Positions 8,085 to 17,761 of a stretch of 64,000 bases of DNA are shown in pieces (position 1 is the stretch's first letter; each line of letters begins with the position of its first letter). The notes below the pieces were generated by a model. That model searched no databases. It was not told the origin of the DNA and saw nothing but the letters and a program-made list of their open reading frames with translations. A program made the position numbers and the translations under genes. The stretch comes from Glycomyces arizonensis DSM 44726 (GTDB lineage: Bacteria; Actinomycetota; Actinomycetes; Mycobacteriales; Micromonosporaceae): positions 124,001 through 188,000 of the forward strand of contig NZ_AXWO01000002.1 in the NCBI RefSeq assembly GCF_000482705.1. Direction: 5' to 3'.

Positions 8085-9289
8085 ACCGGCTGGAGTTCCT
8101 CCGCGCCGTCCCGGTCACGGCGCGGGGGGTCGGCCTGGCCGCCGCGGGCGCGGTGCTGCTGCTCGCGGGCTGGCAGTGGGGCTACCCCGAGCTCGTCGCG
8201 ATCGGCGCGGCGGCCGTGCTCGCCTGCGTCGCCGCGGCCAGCGTCATCGCCGCCAAGCCGAGCCTCGACGTCGACCGGAGCATCCAGCCCGACCGCGTCT
8301 CGGTGGGGGAGAGCGCCACCGTCGCGCTCGAGGTGCGCAACACCGGGCGCTTCCGGGCGGTCAACGCCCGCGCCGTCGACGCCTACGGCGGCCCGACCCA
8401 CGCCACCAGGCGCGTCGCGGTGCCGCTGGCGCGGTTGCGGCCCGGCAAGTCCGCGAACGCGACCTACCCGATCACGGCCGAGCGGCGCGGCGTCGTCGAC
8501 GCCGGGCCGCTCGGGATCGGCAAGAGGGACATCCTCGGGCTCGCGGCCACCGCCGGCTCGTTTGGGCCGAGCGCCCGGCTGTGGGTCCACCCCCGACTGT
8601 GGAACCTCGCCCGTACCCCCGACGGCCTGGCCAGGTCCCTGGAGGGCACCGCCGACAAGGTCGAGCAGGGCTCGCTGACGTTCCATTCGCTCCGCGAGTA
8701 CGTCATCGGCGACGAGCTGCGGCACGTCCACTGGCGCACCTCGGCGCGCATCGGCCAGCTCATGGTCAAAGAGCACGTCGACACCTCGCTGCCGACCGTC
8801 GTCGTCGCCCTCGACGACCGGCCCGAAGCTTGGCAAATTGACGGCTCGCAAGCTTCGCCGAGGGCGTCCGGCCCCGACGCCTTCGAGGCGGCCTGCGAGG
8901 CCGCCTACTCGATCCTGACCGCCTGCTTCCGCGCCGAGTACCACGCCGCGCTCGTCCCGGCCTCCGGCGGCGCGGTCTCCGGTGCCGGGCGCGACGCCTA
9001 CGGCGACCTGCTCGCCGAGCTCGCCTGCGACGCGGCCGAGTCCCTCGACGCCTACGTCGCCCGCCTGACCTCCGGCCGCTTCGGCGACACTCTGGTGTGG
9101 ATCACCGGCGCCGAGCCGCCCACCGCGCGCCTGGCGGCCCTCAAACGCGCCTATCCGGTGGTCATCGCCGTGCACCTCGCCCCGGACCTGCCCACCTCCG
9201 CGGCGCTCGTGGGCGGCCTGCCCTTCCTCAGGGCCGCCGACGGCGAGCAGTTCGCCGCGGCCTGGGACGGGGGAGGCACGTCCCTGTGA
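8081..9289 (+). CDS. DUF58 domain protein, membrane-anchored
   Basis: A 402 aa protein. Two hydrophobic helices (about 10-60) are followed by the DUF58 region with the family motif YVIGDELRHVHWRTSAR at about residues 207-224 and a VWA-like fold after it. It is the probable partner of the MoxR ATPase encoded just upstream, coupled by an ATGA overlap, and it overlaps the next gene by GTGA. Residues about 248-261 (WQIDGSQASPRAS) come from a short repeat that is otherwise found between genes in this window, so this copy appears to have been inserted in frame. Function in envelope assembly is inferred from the family. Confidence 0.88.
   Translation: MNRLEFLRAVPVTARGVGLAAAGAVLLLAGWQWGYPELVAIGAAAVLACVAAASVIAAKPSLDVDRSIQPDRVSVGESATVALEVRNTGRFRAVNARAVDAYGGPTHATRRVAVPLARLRPGKSANATYPITAERRGVVDAGPLGIGKRDILGLAATAGSFGPSARLWVHPRLWNLARTPDGLARSLEGTADKVEQGSLTFHSLREYVIGDELRHVHWRTSARIGQLMVKEHVDTSLPTVVVALDDRPEAWQIDGSQASPRASGPDAFEAACEAAYSILTACFRAEYHAALVPASGGAVSGAGRDAYGDLLAELACDAAESLDAYVARLTSGRFGDTLVWITGAEPPTARLAALKRAYPVVIAVHLAPDLPTSAALVGGLPFLRAADGEQFAAAWDGGGTSL
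8824..8860 (+). repeat. Small dispersed repeat inside the DUF58 gene
   Basis: The segment GACGGCTCGCAAGCTTCGCC matches, in reverse complement, the intergenic repeats at 28437-28530 and 54001-54068. Here it is part of a 9-bp inverted repeat (CGAAGCTTG with CAAGCTTCG, 16 nt apart) and adds about 13 codons without breaking the reading frame. Confidence 0.6.
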
Positions 9290-11418
9290 GGCTGAACCGC
9301 TACCGATTCCGCGTCGCCGCCGTCGCCGTGTGCCTGACGGTCCTGTGCGCCCTGGCCGGGACCGTCGCCGCCCGCGTCTACCACGGCATGGTCCTCACCG
9401 GCCTGGCCGCCGGGGCGGCCCTCGCCGCCTTCGCCATCGGATTCCTGCTGCGCAACAAGCCGTCCTGGCTCTCGGCGGCCGTCTCGTTCTGGGGCCTGGC
9501 CGCCTACCTCCTCGGCTCGTTCGCGCTCACCGGCGACGGCAACGAGCCGCTGCCGCAGGTCGTGGTCGACGCGATCGTCAACGCCGTCCCGCGCACGCTC
9601 ACCGCGCTCATCCCCGTCGAGCCCGCGCCCGACACCGTCGGCGTCCCCGTCTTCCTCACCTGGCTGGCCGCCTCGCTCGCGTGCGAGCTCGCGATCCGCT
9701 ACGGCCGGACGCTGCTGGGCTGCCTGCCGCCGACGCTGCTGTACGCCGCCGGGCTCTACCTCGTGGGCCCCAACGCCGGGCCCGCGATCGCCGTCACCGT
9801 CGCCTACTGCGTCGTCGCCGGGATCGCGCTGGCCGCGACCTCCGCGCCGCCGAGCAGGCGGCCCGACCGTGACGCCCAGGTCGACGGCGGCGTCCCCGGC
9901 CGCAGCGCGACGATGATCGGCTCGGTGATCGGCGCGACCGTCCTCCTCGCGGCCGTCGCCGCGCTCGCGCCGATGGCGACGCGGCTGGTCACCACGAGCC
10001 CTGGCGACCCGCGCGAGCTGGTCGAGCCGCCGCAGCTGACCGACATCGACCTCAACCCGCTGGTCCGCATCGCCGAGTGGGCCAAATACCCCGAGCAGGA
10101 GCTGTTCCGCGCCGACCTCGACGGCGACGCGACGATGCGCCTGGCCGTCCTCGACGAGTACGACGGCGTCACCTGGCAGGCGGGCGGCGACTTCCGCACC
10201 GCCGGGTCGGTGCTGCCCGGCTCGGGCGAGGGCGGCTTCTCGGCCGAAGTCGAGATCATCGAACTCGGCGGCAAGCTCGTGCCCGCCGTCGCCGACCCCT
10301 CGACCGTCACCGACATGAAGATCGCGGTCAACCTCGACACGCGGTGCCTGCTCACGCCCGACGGACTGGCCACCGGCGACCGCTACAGCGTCGACTCCGA
10401 CCTCCTCACCGTCGATCCGGCGAGCGCCGAGAGCGCCCGCGTCGACCTGTCCGACCCCGCCACGGTCGCCGTCCCGCCCGGCGCCCCTGAGATCATGACG
10501 ATGATCGCCGAGTACATCACCACCACCTACGACACGCCGTACGAGCGCGCGCAGGGCCTGGCCGCGTTCCTCGGCGAGCACTACGCCTTCGACGCCGAGG
10601 CGCCCTCGGGCCACGACTATCCCGCGCTCGGATTCTTCCTGGAGTCGCCCGTCGAGGCCGGGGGCCAGCGGGGCACCAGCGAGCAGTTCGCCGCCGCGTA
10701 CGCGATCATCGCCCGCCTCGTCGGCCTGCCGAGCCGCGTCGTGGTCGGCTTCGACGTGCCCGGCGGGTCCTCCACCGTCACCGCCGCCCAGGGACTGGCC
10801 TGGCCGGAGATCGCCTTCGACGGCGTCGGCTGGGTCCCGTTCGACCCGATGCCCGCCGAGGGCGTCGTGCCGATCCCGCCGCAGGAGACCCTCGAACAGC
10901 TCGAAGAGGAGCCCACCACCGAGCCCGAGGACTCCGCCGGCGAGGGCGAGGGCGAGGACTACAACGACCCGGCGCTGGAGAACGACGAGGGCGACTTCGA
11001 CACCGCGGCGGGGGCCGAGGACGAGCGGATCCCGGCGTGGGTGTGGTGGGCGCTCGGCGCGCTCGCCCTCGCCTGCGTCCCGCTGGCGCTCAAGGCCCGC
11101 AGGCGGCTGCGGCAGCGGCGCAGGCTCGCTCGCGGGACGCCCGCCGAGCGGGTGGCCGGGGCGTGGGCCGAGGTGCTCGCCGCCGCCGCGCGCGCGGGCG
11201 TGAAGGTCGAGCCGCACGCGACCGCCGAAGAGGCCGCCGCGCAGGTGTCGGTGCTGGTAGAGGTGGGGATCGACGCTTTGCCGCGCCTGGTGAACCAGGC
11301 GGCGTTCGCCCCCGGCTCGGTGGACGCGGCCGACGCCGAGGCGGCCGGCCGGATCGCGACCGGCTTCGCGCGCGCCACCCGCACACGCGTCAAGCGGTGG
11401 AAGCGCTTCCTGACATAG
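9286..11418 (+). CDS. Transglutaminase-like membrane protein (DUF3488 type), catalytic residues missing
   Basis: A 710 aa membrane protein. About six hydrophobic helices occupy residues 8-235. An extracellular transglutaminase-like region follows (about 330-525), then an acidic linker, one more helix (about 583-602) and a cytoplasmic tail. In active family members the core reads CEQFA, then HAW, then an Asp. Here the positions are S465 (GTSEQF), L504 (LAWPEI) and D520, so the cysteine and histidine of the triad are gone and enzymatic activity is unlikely. The gene overlaps the DUF58 gene by GTGA and closes the operon with MoxR. A structural or substrate-binding role in the envelope is the simplest inference. 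Confidence 0.85.
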   Translation: MRLNRYRFRVAAVAVCLTVLCALAGTVAARVYHGMVLTGLAAGAALAAFAIGFLLRNKPSWLSAAVSFWGLAAYLLGSFALTGDGNEPLPQVVVDAIVNAVPRTLTALIPVEPAPDTVGVPVFLTWLAASLACELAIRYGRTLLGCLPPTLLYAAGLYLVGPNAGPAIAVTVAYCVVAGIALAATSAPPSRRPDRDAQVDGGVPGRSATMIGSVIGATVLLAAVAALAPMATRLVTTSPGDPRELVEPPQLTDIDLNPLVRIAEWAKYPEQELFRADLDGDATMRLAVLDEYDGVTWQAGGDFRTAGSVLPGSGEGGFSAEVEIIELGGKLVPAVADPSTVTDMKIAVNLDTRCLLTPDGLATGDRYSVDSDLLTVDPASAESARVDLSDPATVAVPPGAPEIMTMIAEYITTTYDTPYERAQGLAAFLGEHYAFDAEAPSGHDYPALGFFLESPVEAGGQRGTSEQFAAAYAIIARLVGLPSRVVVGFDVPGGSSTVTAAQGLAWPEIAFDGVGWVPFDPMPAEGVVPIPPQETLEQLEEEPTTEPEDSAGEGEGEDYNDPALENDEGDFDTAAGAEDERIPAWVWWALGALALACVPLALKARRRLRQRRRLARGTPAERVAGAWAEVLAAAARAGVKVEPHATAEEAAAQVSVLVEVGIDALPRLVNQAAFAPGSVDAADAEAAGRIATGFARATRTRVKRWKRFLT

Positions 11419-11510
11419 CTTGTGTCCGTTAATGGTTGATATGTGAACGGGTCGTGACATACGGGTGGGTCGATCTCTGCGGGTGGTGTTGACCTGGCAC
11501 ACTGTGACCT

Positions 11511-11726
11511 ATGGAGAACCCCTTCTTCTCTGTCCGGTTCCGCGGATACGACAGAGCCCAAGTCGACCGAGCCGTCGCGCGCATTCGCAAGGCGATGGAG
11601 ACCGGCACGCCCCCGCACCCCGACTCGCTGTCCGACCTCGGCTTTCAGTTGACCATGCGCGGCTACGACCCCAAGGAGGTCGACGAGTACTTCGCGGAAA
11701 TCGCGCGTTCGCTTCGCAATGGATAG
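11511..11726 (+). CDS. Small DivIVA-motif protein
   Basis: A 71 aa protein with two copies of a DivIVA-like start motif: FRGYDRAQVDRAV at about residues 10-22 and MRGYDPKEVDEYF at about 47-59. In DivIVA and its relatives this motif begins the coiled coil that marks poles and septa, but here no long coiled coil follows. An A-rich CACACT hexamer lies 7 nt before the ATG. It is 9 nt upstream of a Pro-rich membrane protein gene. A role in polar or septal growth is suggested by the motif only. Confidence 0.7.
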   Translation: MENPFFSVRFRGYDRAQVDRAVARIRKAMETGTPPHPDSLSDLGFQLTMRGYDPKEVDEYFAEIARSLRNG

Positions 11727-11735
11727 GCTGGAGGA

Positions 11736-12260
11736 GTGACCGCTCAGGACCCTTACCAGCCCCACATGCAGCCGCCCCCGGCCCCCGGGCCGGCGGGGCA
11801 GCCGCAGCAGGGCCGACCGCAGCAGGCCTACGCCCCGGGAAACCCCCCGTACGCCGCGTACCCCTGGCACGGCTACCAGATGCAACCGGTCCAGTGGCCG
11901 CCGATGGCAGTCCCAGCACCTGTCATGGTCGACGGCTTCTACATGGTGCAGCCGCGGCTCAAGCCGATCCCCTCGGGACCGGCGGTCGGGTCGCTGGTGG
12001 CGGGCATCGGGGGGATCCTCGGCGCGCTGCCTGGACTGCTGTTCGCCGCGTTCAGCCCCTGGGCGGGCCTGACGTTCTTCATGATGGCGGCGCTGCTCGG
12101 CATCGGCTCGATCTTCCTGGGCAGCTACGCGAAACGCCAGCTCAAGCAGGCCGCTGGCGGCATCTCCGGCAAGGGGCTGGCCACCACGGGCCTGATCCTC
12201 GGCATCGTGGCCACCTCGCTGGCGGGGCTGACGGCCGTGATCAGTTTCACCGCGATCTGA
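11736..12260 (+). CDS. Proline-rich N-terminus membrane protein (DUF4190-like)
   Basis: A 174 aa protein. Residues 1-80 are rich in P, Q, G and Y (low complexity, probably disordered and cytoplasmic). The rest has two or three hydrophobic helices (about 85-125 and 148-172) in the pattern of DUF4190-like small membrane proteins: a helix pair joined by a loop with a GKGLATTGLILG segment. The GTG start at 11736 has TAGGCT ending 6 nt upstream, which favours a leaderless mRNA over the too-close GGAGG. Function unknown. Confidence 0.7.
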   Translation: MTAQDPYQPHMQPPPAPGPAGQPQQGRPQQAYAPGNPPYAAYPWHGYQMQPVQWPPMAVPAPVMVDGFYMVQPRLKPIPSGPAVGSLVAGIGGILGALPGLLFAAFSPWAGLTFFMMAALLGIGSIFLGSYAKRQLKQAAGGISGKGLATTGLILGIVATSLAGLTAVISFTAI

Positions 12261-12343
12261 CCGCCGCGCGAATACGCATCTTCGCGGCATACGCGATTGC
12301 GCGGAACAACATTCCCATCGGTGCCGGAACGTACAATGCCGAC

Positions 12344-12757
12344 ATGACCACCAGGCAGCAAGACGACGTCATCGACGGCCTCGCCATCACCTACCTGCCC
12401 GAGGGCCTCGGCGCGCCCTCGGACTTCGAGTTCGAGTGGGGCGAGGTGCGGTTCACCCAGCGGGTGTGGGAATCCGAGGTCGAGGACGGCGTGTGGCGCG
12501 TCGACCTCCAGGTCCAGGCGATGCGCGGGGCCCGCCTGAGCGACAAGGACGCCATGCGCCGCTTCCTGATCGAATACCACGAGAAGGACGACGGCTGGGC
12601 CACCGAGCCGTTCGGCGACGACGGCTTCAGCGCCGAGGGCCAGACGGCGGTGCTCATCGAGCGGGGCCTGGCCGTCGAGGTCCGCGACCCGTTCGACCGC
12701 CGCGGCGCGGCCGACGTCAAGGCCGTCGTCGAGGGCATCCGGCTGCTCGAGCGGTGA
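12344..12757 (+). CDS. Conserved hypothetical protein
   Basis: A 137 aa soluble protein that I do not recognise. It is acidic, with no signal peptide and no membrane helix. The middle segment WRVDLQVQAMRGARLSDKDA may form a strand-turn-helix. The ATG at 12344 follows TACAAT by 6 nt, a good leaderless promoter, which supports this start over upstream ones. It stands alone between a membrane protein and the EndoQ-like gene, so context does not help. Confidence 0.7.
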   Translation: MTTRQQDDVIDGLAITYLPEGLGAPSDFEFEWGEVRFTQRVWESEVEDGVWRVDLQVQAMRGARLSDKDAMRRFLIEYHEKDDGWATEPFGDDGFSAEGQTAVLIERGLAVEVRDPFDRRGAADVKAVVEGIRLLER

Positions 12758-12800
12758 GAAGCCGCACACGCCCGCGAGCGGCTGTGAAAGCATTCCTCAT

Positions 12801-14066
12801 ATGCGTTTCCATGCCGATCTGCACATTCACTCCAAATACTCCCGGGCGTGCAGCAAGGACTCAGACCTCGTCCAGCTGACCCGGTGGGCCAAGCGCAAGG
12901 GCGTCACCCTCATGGGCACCGGCGACTTCACCCACCCCGAGTGGTTCGCGAACCTCCGCGGCAGCCTCGAAGCCGACGAGCCGGGCCTGTTCCGGCTGCG
13001 GGAGGACATCGAGGCCGACGTCGACGGGGACCTCGCCCCGAGCCTCGCCGAGGCGCGGGTGCGGTTCATGCTCTCGGTGGAGGTCGCCACCGTCTACAGA
13101 CGCGACGGCCGCACCCGCAAGCTCCACCACCTGGTCCACATGCCCGACTTCGAGACCGCCGCGGCCTTCAACGACCGACTCGGCCGCGTCGCCGACCTCG
13201 CCTCCGACGGGCGCCCCACCCTGGGGATGGACTCCCGCGACCTCCTGGCGGCCGCCCTGGACAGCGGCGGCTGCCTCGTGCCCGCGCACGTGTGGACGCC
13301 CTGGTTCGGCCTGCTCGGCTCCAAGTCCGGGTTCGACGGCGTGGAGGAGTGCTACGGCGACCTGTCGGACCGCGTCTTCGCCCTGGAGACCGGCCTGTCG
13401 AGCGACCCCGAGATGAACTGGCGCGTCTCCGGCCTGGACCGCTACCGCATGGTCAGCTACTCCGACGCCCACTCACCGCCGATGGTCGCCCGCGAGACCA
13501 CCGTCTTCGACACCGGCCTCGCCTACGACGCGGTCCTGGGGGCGCTGGAGACCGGCGACGGCTACGTCGGCACGGTCGAGTTCTTCCCCGAAGGCGGCAA
13601 GTACCACCTCGACGGCCACCGCAAGTGCGGCGTGCGATTGGACCCGGAGGAGACCCGGAAGCTCGGCGGCCGGTGCCCGGTGTGCGGCAGGCCCCTCACC
13701 GTCGGCGTGCTCAGCCGCACCGAGGACCTGGCGGACCGGCCCGAAGGGACGCCGCCGCCCACCGCGGGCGACGTCGAGCACCTGGTGCCGCTGCCGCAGA
13801 TCGTGAGCGAGATCGTCGGCACCGGCCCGAAGACCAAGCGCGTCCGCACCGAGGTCGACCGCCTGACCGCCGAACTCGGGCCGGAACTGGCGATCCTCGA
13901 ATCGATTCCCACCGGCGACATCGAGCCCCACTCGGCGCCGCTGGCCGAGGCCGTCGCCCGCCTCCGCGAGGGCAAAGTGATCCGCGAGGCCGGCTTCGAC
14001 GGCGAGTTCGGCACGATCCGCCTGTTCGAACCCGGCGAACTCGACGACCCGGAGCTCTTCGATTGA
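12801..14066 (+). CDS. PHP-domain nuclease resembling endonuclease Q
   Basis: A 421 aa protein. It opens with the PHP metal-binding motif HADLHIHS (residues 4-11), followed by GTGDFTHPEW (about 40-49), VEVATVY and LVPAHVWTPWFG. A zinc-finger-like stretch starts at C276 and includes CPVCG (about 293-297). This layout matches endonuclease Q, which nicks DNA 5' of deaminated bases (uracil, hypoxanthine) and abasic sites; EndoQ is best known from Thermococcales and some Bacillus. Homologues are often labelled as helicases, which the motifs here do not support. A uracil-DNA glycosylase is also encoded in the window, so two routes for uracil removal may coexist. Family membership is likely; the activity is inferred. 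Confidence 0.72.
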   Translation: MRFHADLHIHSKYSRACSKDSDLVQLTRWAKRKGVTLMGTGDFTHPEWFANLRGSLEADEPGLFRLREDIEADVDGDLAPSLAEARVRFMLSVEVATVYRRDGRTRKLHHLVHMPDFETAAAFNDRLGRVADLASDGRPTLGMDSRDLLAAALDSGGCLVPAHVWTPWFGLLGSKSGFDGVEECYGDLSDRVFALETGLSSDPEMNWRVSGLDRYRMVSYSDAHSPPMVARETTVFDTGLAYDAVLGALETGDGYVGTVEFFPEGGKYHLDGHRKCGVRLDPEETRKLGGRCPVCGRPLTVGVLSRTEDLADRPEGTPPPTAGDVEHLVPLPQIVSEIVGTGPKTKRVRTEVDRLTAELGPELAILESIPTGDIEPHSAPLAEAVARLREGKVIREAGFDGEFGTIRLFEPGELDDPELFD

Positions 14067-14074
14067 GGCCCGCC

Positions 14075-14112
14075 GGAAAAACACTCAGGGGCCGACCGAA
14101 GTCGACCCCTGA
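14075..14112 (-). terminator. Intrinsic terminator of tRNA-Glu
   Basis: Read on the minus strand, a 12-bp stem (TCAGGGGTCGAC paired with GTCGGCCCCTGA) is capped by a TTCG tetraloop (14085-14112) and followed by GTGTTTTT. This is a textbook intrinsic terminator placed 12 nt after the tRNA. It also lies after the stop of the convergent EndoQ-like gene and may serve both. Confidence 0.85.
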
Positions 14113-14123
14113 ATATCCATCTG

Positions 14124-14196
14124 TACTCCCGAGCGGATTCGAACCGCCGTTTCCGCCTTGAGAGGGCGGCGTCCTAGGCCCCTAGACGACGGGAGC
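14124..14196 (-). tRNA. tRNA-Glu (anticodon CTC)
   Basis: A 73-nt cloverleaf on the minus strand. The acceptor GCTCCCG pairs with CGGGAGT (one G-U), the D arm contains CTAGGGGCCTAG, the anticodon loop is CTCTCAA giving anticodon CTC, and the T arm carries GGTTCGAATCC. The discriminator base is A and CCA is not encoded. A TAAGCT hexamer (14236-14241, minus strand) may be the -10 element. Confidence 0.95.
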
Positions 14197-14396
14197 TTGG
14201 CCTGTTCCGCACCATGCGGCGCGGCAACGTCGACAAGCTTACCCGACCGTTTCCCGGTCCCTCCACTGGGATACCGCTTGTGACGCGGCATACGCGCCGA
14301 GGCGGACCGGGACGGCGCTGCCGCCCTTCCGGACGAACCCCCGTAACGCCGAGCCCGGCCCGCCGGGAGACTCTAACGCGTCCGGGGCCTCCCGAA

Positions 14397-15029
14397 CTAC
14401 TCGTTCTCGCTGCCGGTGTCCACGAGTTCGTCCAGCCACCCGTCGTCCACCCCGTCGTGATAGGTCACGAGCTTCGCCGTATAGCCGACGTCGCCGACGT
14501 CGGCGGTGACGCTCGCGACCACCCCGACCGTCGTCACGCACACCTCGTAGGCGCCCACGGGCGAGTCCGCCGCGCCCTGCACCTTGACGCAGTCGGCCAG
14601 CTCCCCGGCCAGCGTCGTGTCGGAGAACTCGGTCGTGGCCGAGGGGTCCTCCGAGGTCGCCGTCAGCCAGGCCGACACGTCCCGCCCCGTCGGCAGGACC
14701 GCCGCGAGTTCCCCGCTCAGCCAGTCGGTCAGCTCGTCGGTGTCCTCCCCGGCCCAGAACCGCGGCTGCTCGCCGATCACCACCGCGCCGGTCCCGCCCT
14801 CGGGGTCCACCGCGACGACCACCGACTCGCCGGTGCCCTCCACCAGGTACTCGGCGGTGTAGGCGTGTTCCTCGGCGCTCGCCACGCGCTCGCTGAGCTC
14901 CATCAGCGCCGCCTGGTCCTCCGCGACGTCCGATGGGCCCCCGCCGGCGCCGTTCATGCAGCCGGAGAGCGCGAGCACGCCCGCCGCGCCGAGGGCAGCG
15001 CAGCGGCATATGGGCTTCCAAATGGGCAT
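14397..15029 (-). CDS. Putative lipoprotein
   Basis: A 210 aa protein with a lipoprotein signal: short charged start, hydrophobic stretch and lipobox LSGC with the cysteine at about residue 24. The mature part is acidic, with the segment AYTAEYLVEG near residue 60-70 and two further cysteines (ADCVK and YEVCV) that may pair outside the cell. The ATG at 15029 has TTGGAG about 7 nt upstream; in-frame starts further upstream would bury the signal. Solute or lipid carriage is possible but not supported by any motif I can name. Confidence 0.8.
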   Translation of the reverse strand: MPIWKPICRCAALGAAGVLALSGCMNGAGGGPSDVAEDQAALMELSERVASAEEHAYTAEYLVEGTGESVVVAVDPEGGTGAVVIGEQPRFWAGEDTDELTDWLSGELAAVLPTGRDVSAWLTATSEDPSATTEFSDTTLAGELADCVKVQGAADSPVGAYEVCVTTVGVVASVTADVGDVGYTAKLVTYHDGVDDGWLDELVDTGSENE

Positions 15030-15225
15030 GGGACTCCAATTCCCGGTGGTGCCGGCGTTCGAAGAGGCCAGTGGCGTGGCATCGCGGGGCGCGCCTAGCA
15101 CAGGTGTCGGATCTGAGGTTCGACTCCACCTTATAGCGTGCCGTCGACCCCCCGGGGCGTACGCTAAGGAGCTGTGGCCGGCGCAGTGTCGGGTCGGTCG
15201 AAATCCTCGCGACGCAGGCCCCTAA

Positions 15226-16628
<1,403 letters not shown>

Positions 16629-16654
16629 CAAGGCCGCTTAAGACCCGCACTGCG

Positions 16655-16685
16655 AAGGCCCCCGCGCGATCGGCGCGGGGGCCTT
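16655..16685 (+). terminator. Strong hairpin between eno and ftsB
   Basis: AAGGCCCCCGCGC and its perfect complement flank a 5-nt loop (GATCG), a 13-bp stem. It would end or attenuate eno transcripts, leaving ftsB to its own promoter at 16704. Confidence 0.8.
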
Positions 16686-16703
16686 ATCCGCGCCGCCATC
16701 GAC

Positions 16704-16709
16704 TAGGCT
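16704..16709 (+). promoter_or_regulatory. -10 hexamer of ftsB
   Basis: TAGGCT, ending 6 nt before the GTG at 16716, just downstream of the eno terminator. Implies a leaderless transcript for ftsB-DUF501-ppx. Confidence 0.5.
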
Positions 16710-16715
16710 GAGCGG

Positions 16716-17234
16716 GTGAGCGCCAGCCGACGACCCAGCCACCCCGGAGGACGATCGACCGGACCCGGCCGCACCCGCGCCGGTCGCAGGCCCGCCCCCG
16801 GCAACGCGGCGCGTCCCAAGGTCAAGCGGGTCCGCGTCCGCCCGCAGCGCCGGATCTCCCGGCGCGCCGCCGTCATCGCGCTCGTGCTGTCCGCGCTCGC
16901 CCTCGCCTACGCCTACCCGCTGCGGACCTACGTCGAGCAGCGCATCGAGATCAACCAGCTCGAGGCCGAGCAGGACGAGCAGCGCGACCACATCGAGGCC
17001 CTGGAGGCCGAGCGCGCCAAATGGGACGACCCGGAGTACGTCAAGGCCCAGATCCGCTCGAGCCTGCTGCTCGTGGAGCCGGGTGAGGACCTCGTCATCG
17101 TCCACGAGGCCGAGGACTCCGAGAGCGGCGACGGCGGCGAGGACGCCGAGGGCGCCGAGCGCCCCTGGTACGACGAGCTGGCCGCTACCTTTGAAGACGC
17201 CGACCAGCTCGAACAAGAGGAAGCAGAGGATTGA
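16716..17234 (+). CDS. ftsB: FtsB/DivIC-family septum formation initiator
   Basis: A 172 aa single-pass membrane protein of the divisome, expected to link FtsQ and FtsL and to activate septal wall synthesis. A long basic cytoplasmic tail (1-48, many R, P, G) precedes one membrane helix (about 50-68), then a coiled coil (about 70-102, rich in E, Q and L) and the conserved DDPEYVKAQIRSSL segment. The C-terminus is unusually acidic. The gene follows eno, as in most actinobacteria, and its TGA overlaps the TTG of the DUF501 gene. Confidence 0.9.
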   Translation: MSASRRPSHPGGRSTGPGRTRAGRRPAPGNAARPKVKRVRVRPQRRISRRAAVIALVLSALALAYAYPLRTYVEQRIEINQLEAEQDEQRDHIEALEAERAKWDDPEYVKAQIRSSLLLVEPGEDLVIVHEAEDSESGDGGEDAEGAERPWYDELAATFEDADQLEQEEAED

Positions 17235-17761
17235 AGCCCGACTCCTGGCCCCAAGAGCCGCAGCCGGTGACCGACGCCGACGCGGCCGCGGTCTCCGCCC
17301 AGCTCGGACGCCCGATCCGCGGCGCGCACGCCGTCGCCTGGCGCTGCCCGTGCGGCCGCCCGGCCGTCATCGAGACCGAGCCGCGCCTGAGCGACGGGAC
17401 GCCCTTCCCGACCACGTACTACCTGACCTGCCCGAAGGCCGCCTCGGCCATCGGGCGGCTCGAAGGCGGCGGGGTCATGAGGGAGATGAACGAGCGCCTG
17501 GCCGGTGACGAGCATCTCGCCGAGGCCCACCGGCGCTCCCACGAGGACTACCTGGCGAGGCGCGCGAAGCTCGGCGACGTGCCCGAGATCGACGGCGTCT
17601 CGGCGGGCGGCATGCCCGACCGCGTCAAATGCCTGCACGCCCTCGTCGGGCACGCCCTGGCCGCCGGACCGGGCGTCGACCCGCTCGGCGACGAGGCGAT
17701 CGAGCGGCTTCCCCAGTGGTGGCGGCGCGGCAGCTGCGTCCCAGAAGAGGAGGGCGCATGA
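17231..17761 (+). CDS. DUF501 domain protein
   Basis: A 176 aa soluble protein of the DUF501 family. Visible: AWRCPCGRPAVIET at about residues 36-49 with a CxC pair, PFPTTYYLTCPKAASAIGRL at about 58-77 and DRVKCLHALVGHAL at about 134-147, which are the family's conserved blocks. The starting TTG at 17231 overlaps the ftsB stop and follows AGCAGAGGA. The biochemical role is unknown; the gene is almost always found between ftsB and ppx. Cysteines and histidine suggest metal or redox chemistry, which is inference. Confidence 0.9.
   Translation: MKPDSWPQEPQPVTDADAAAVSAQLGRPIRGAHAVAWRCPCGRPAVIETEPRLSDGTPFPTTYYLTCPKAASAIGRLEGGGVMREMNERLAGDEHLAEAHRRSHEDYLARRAKLGDVPEIDGVSAGGMPDRVKCLHALVGHALAAGPGVDPLGDEAIERLPQWWRRGSCVPEEEGA

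Noticed and set aside
15095-15140. tRNA-like GGTTCGACTCC segment before eno
   Set aside because: The flanking arms do not pair; no cloverleaf can be drawn.
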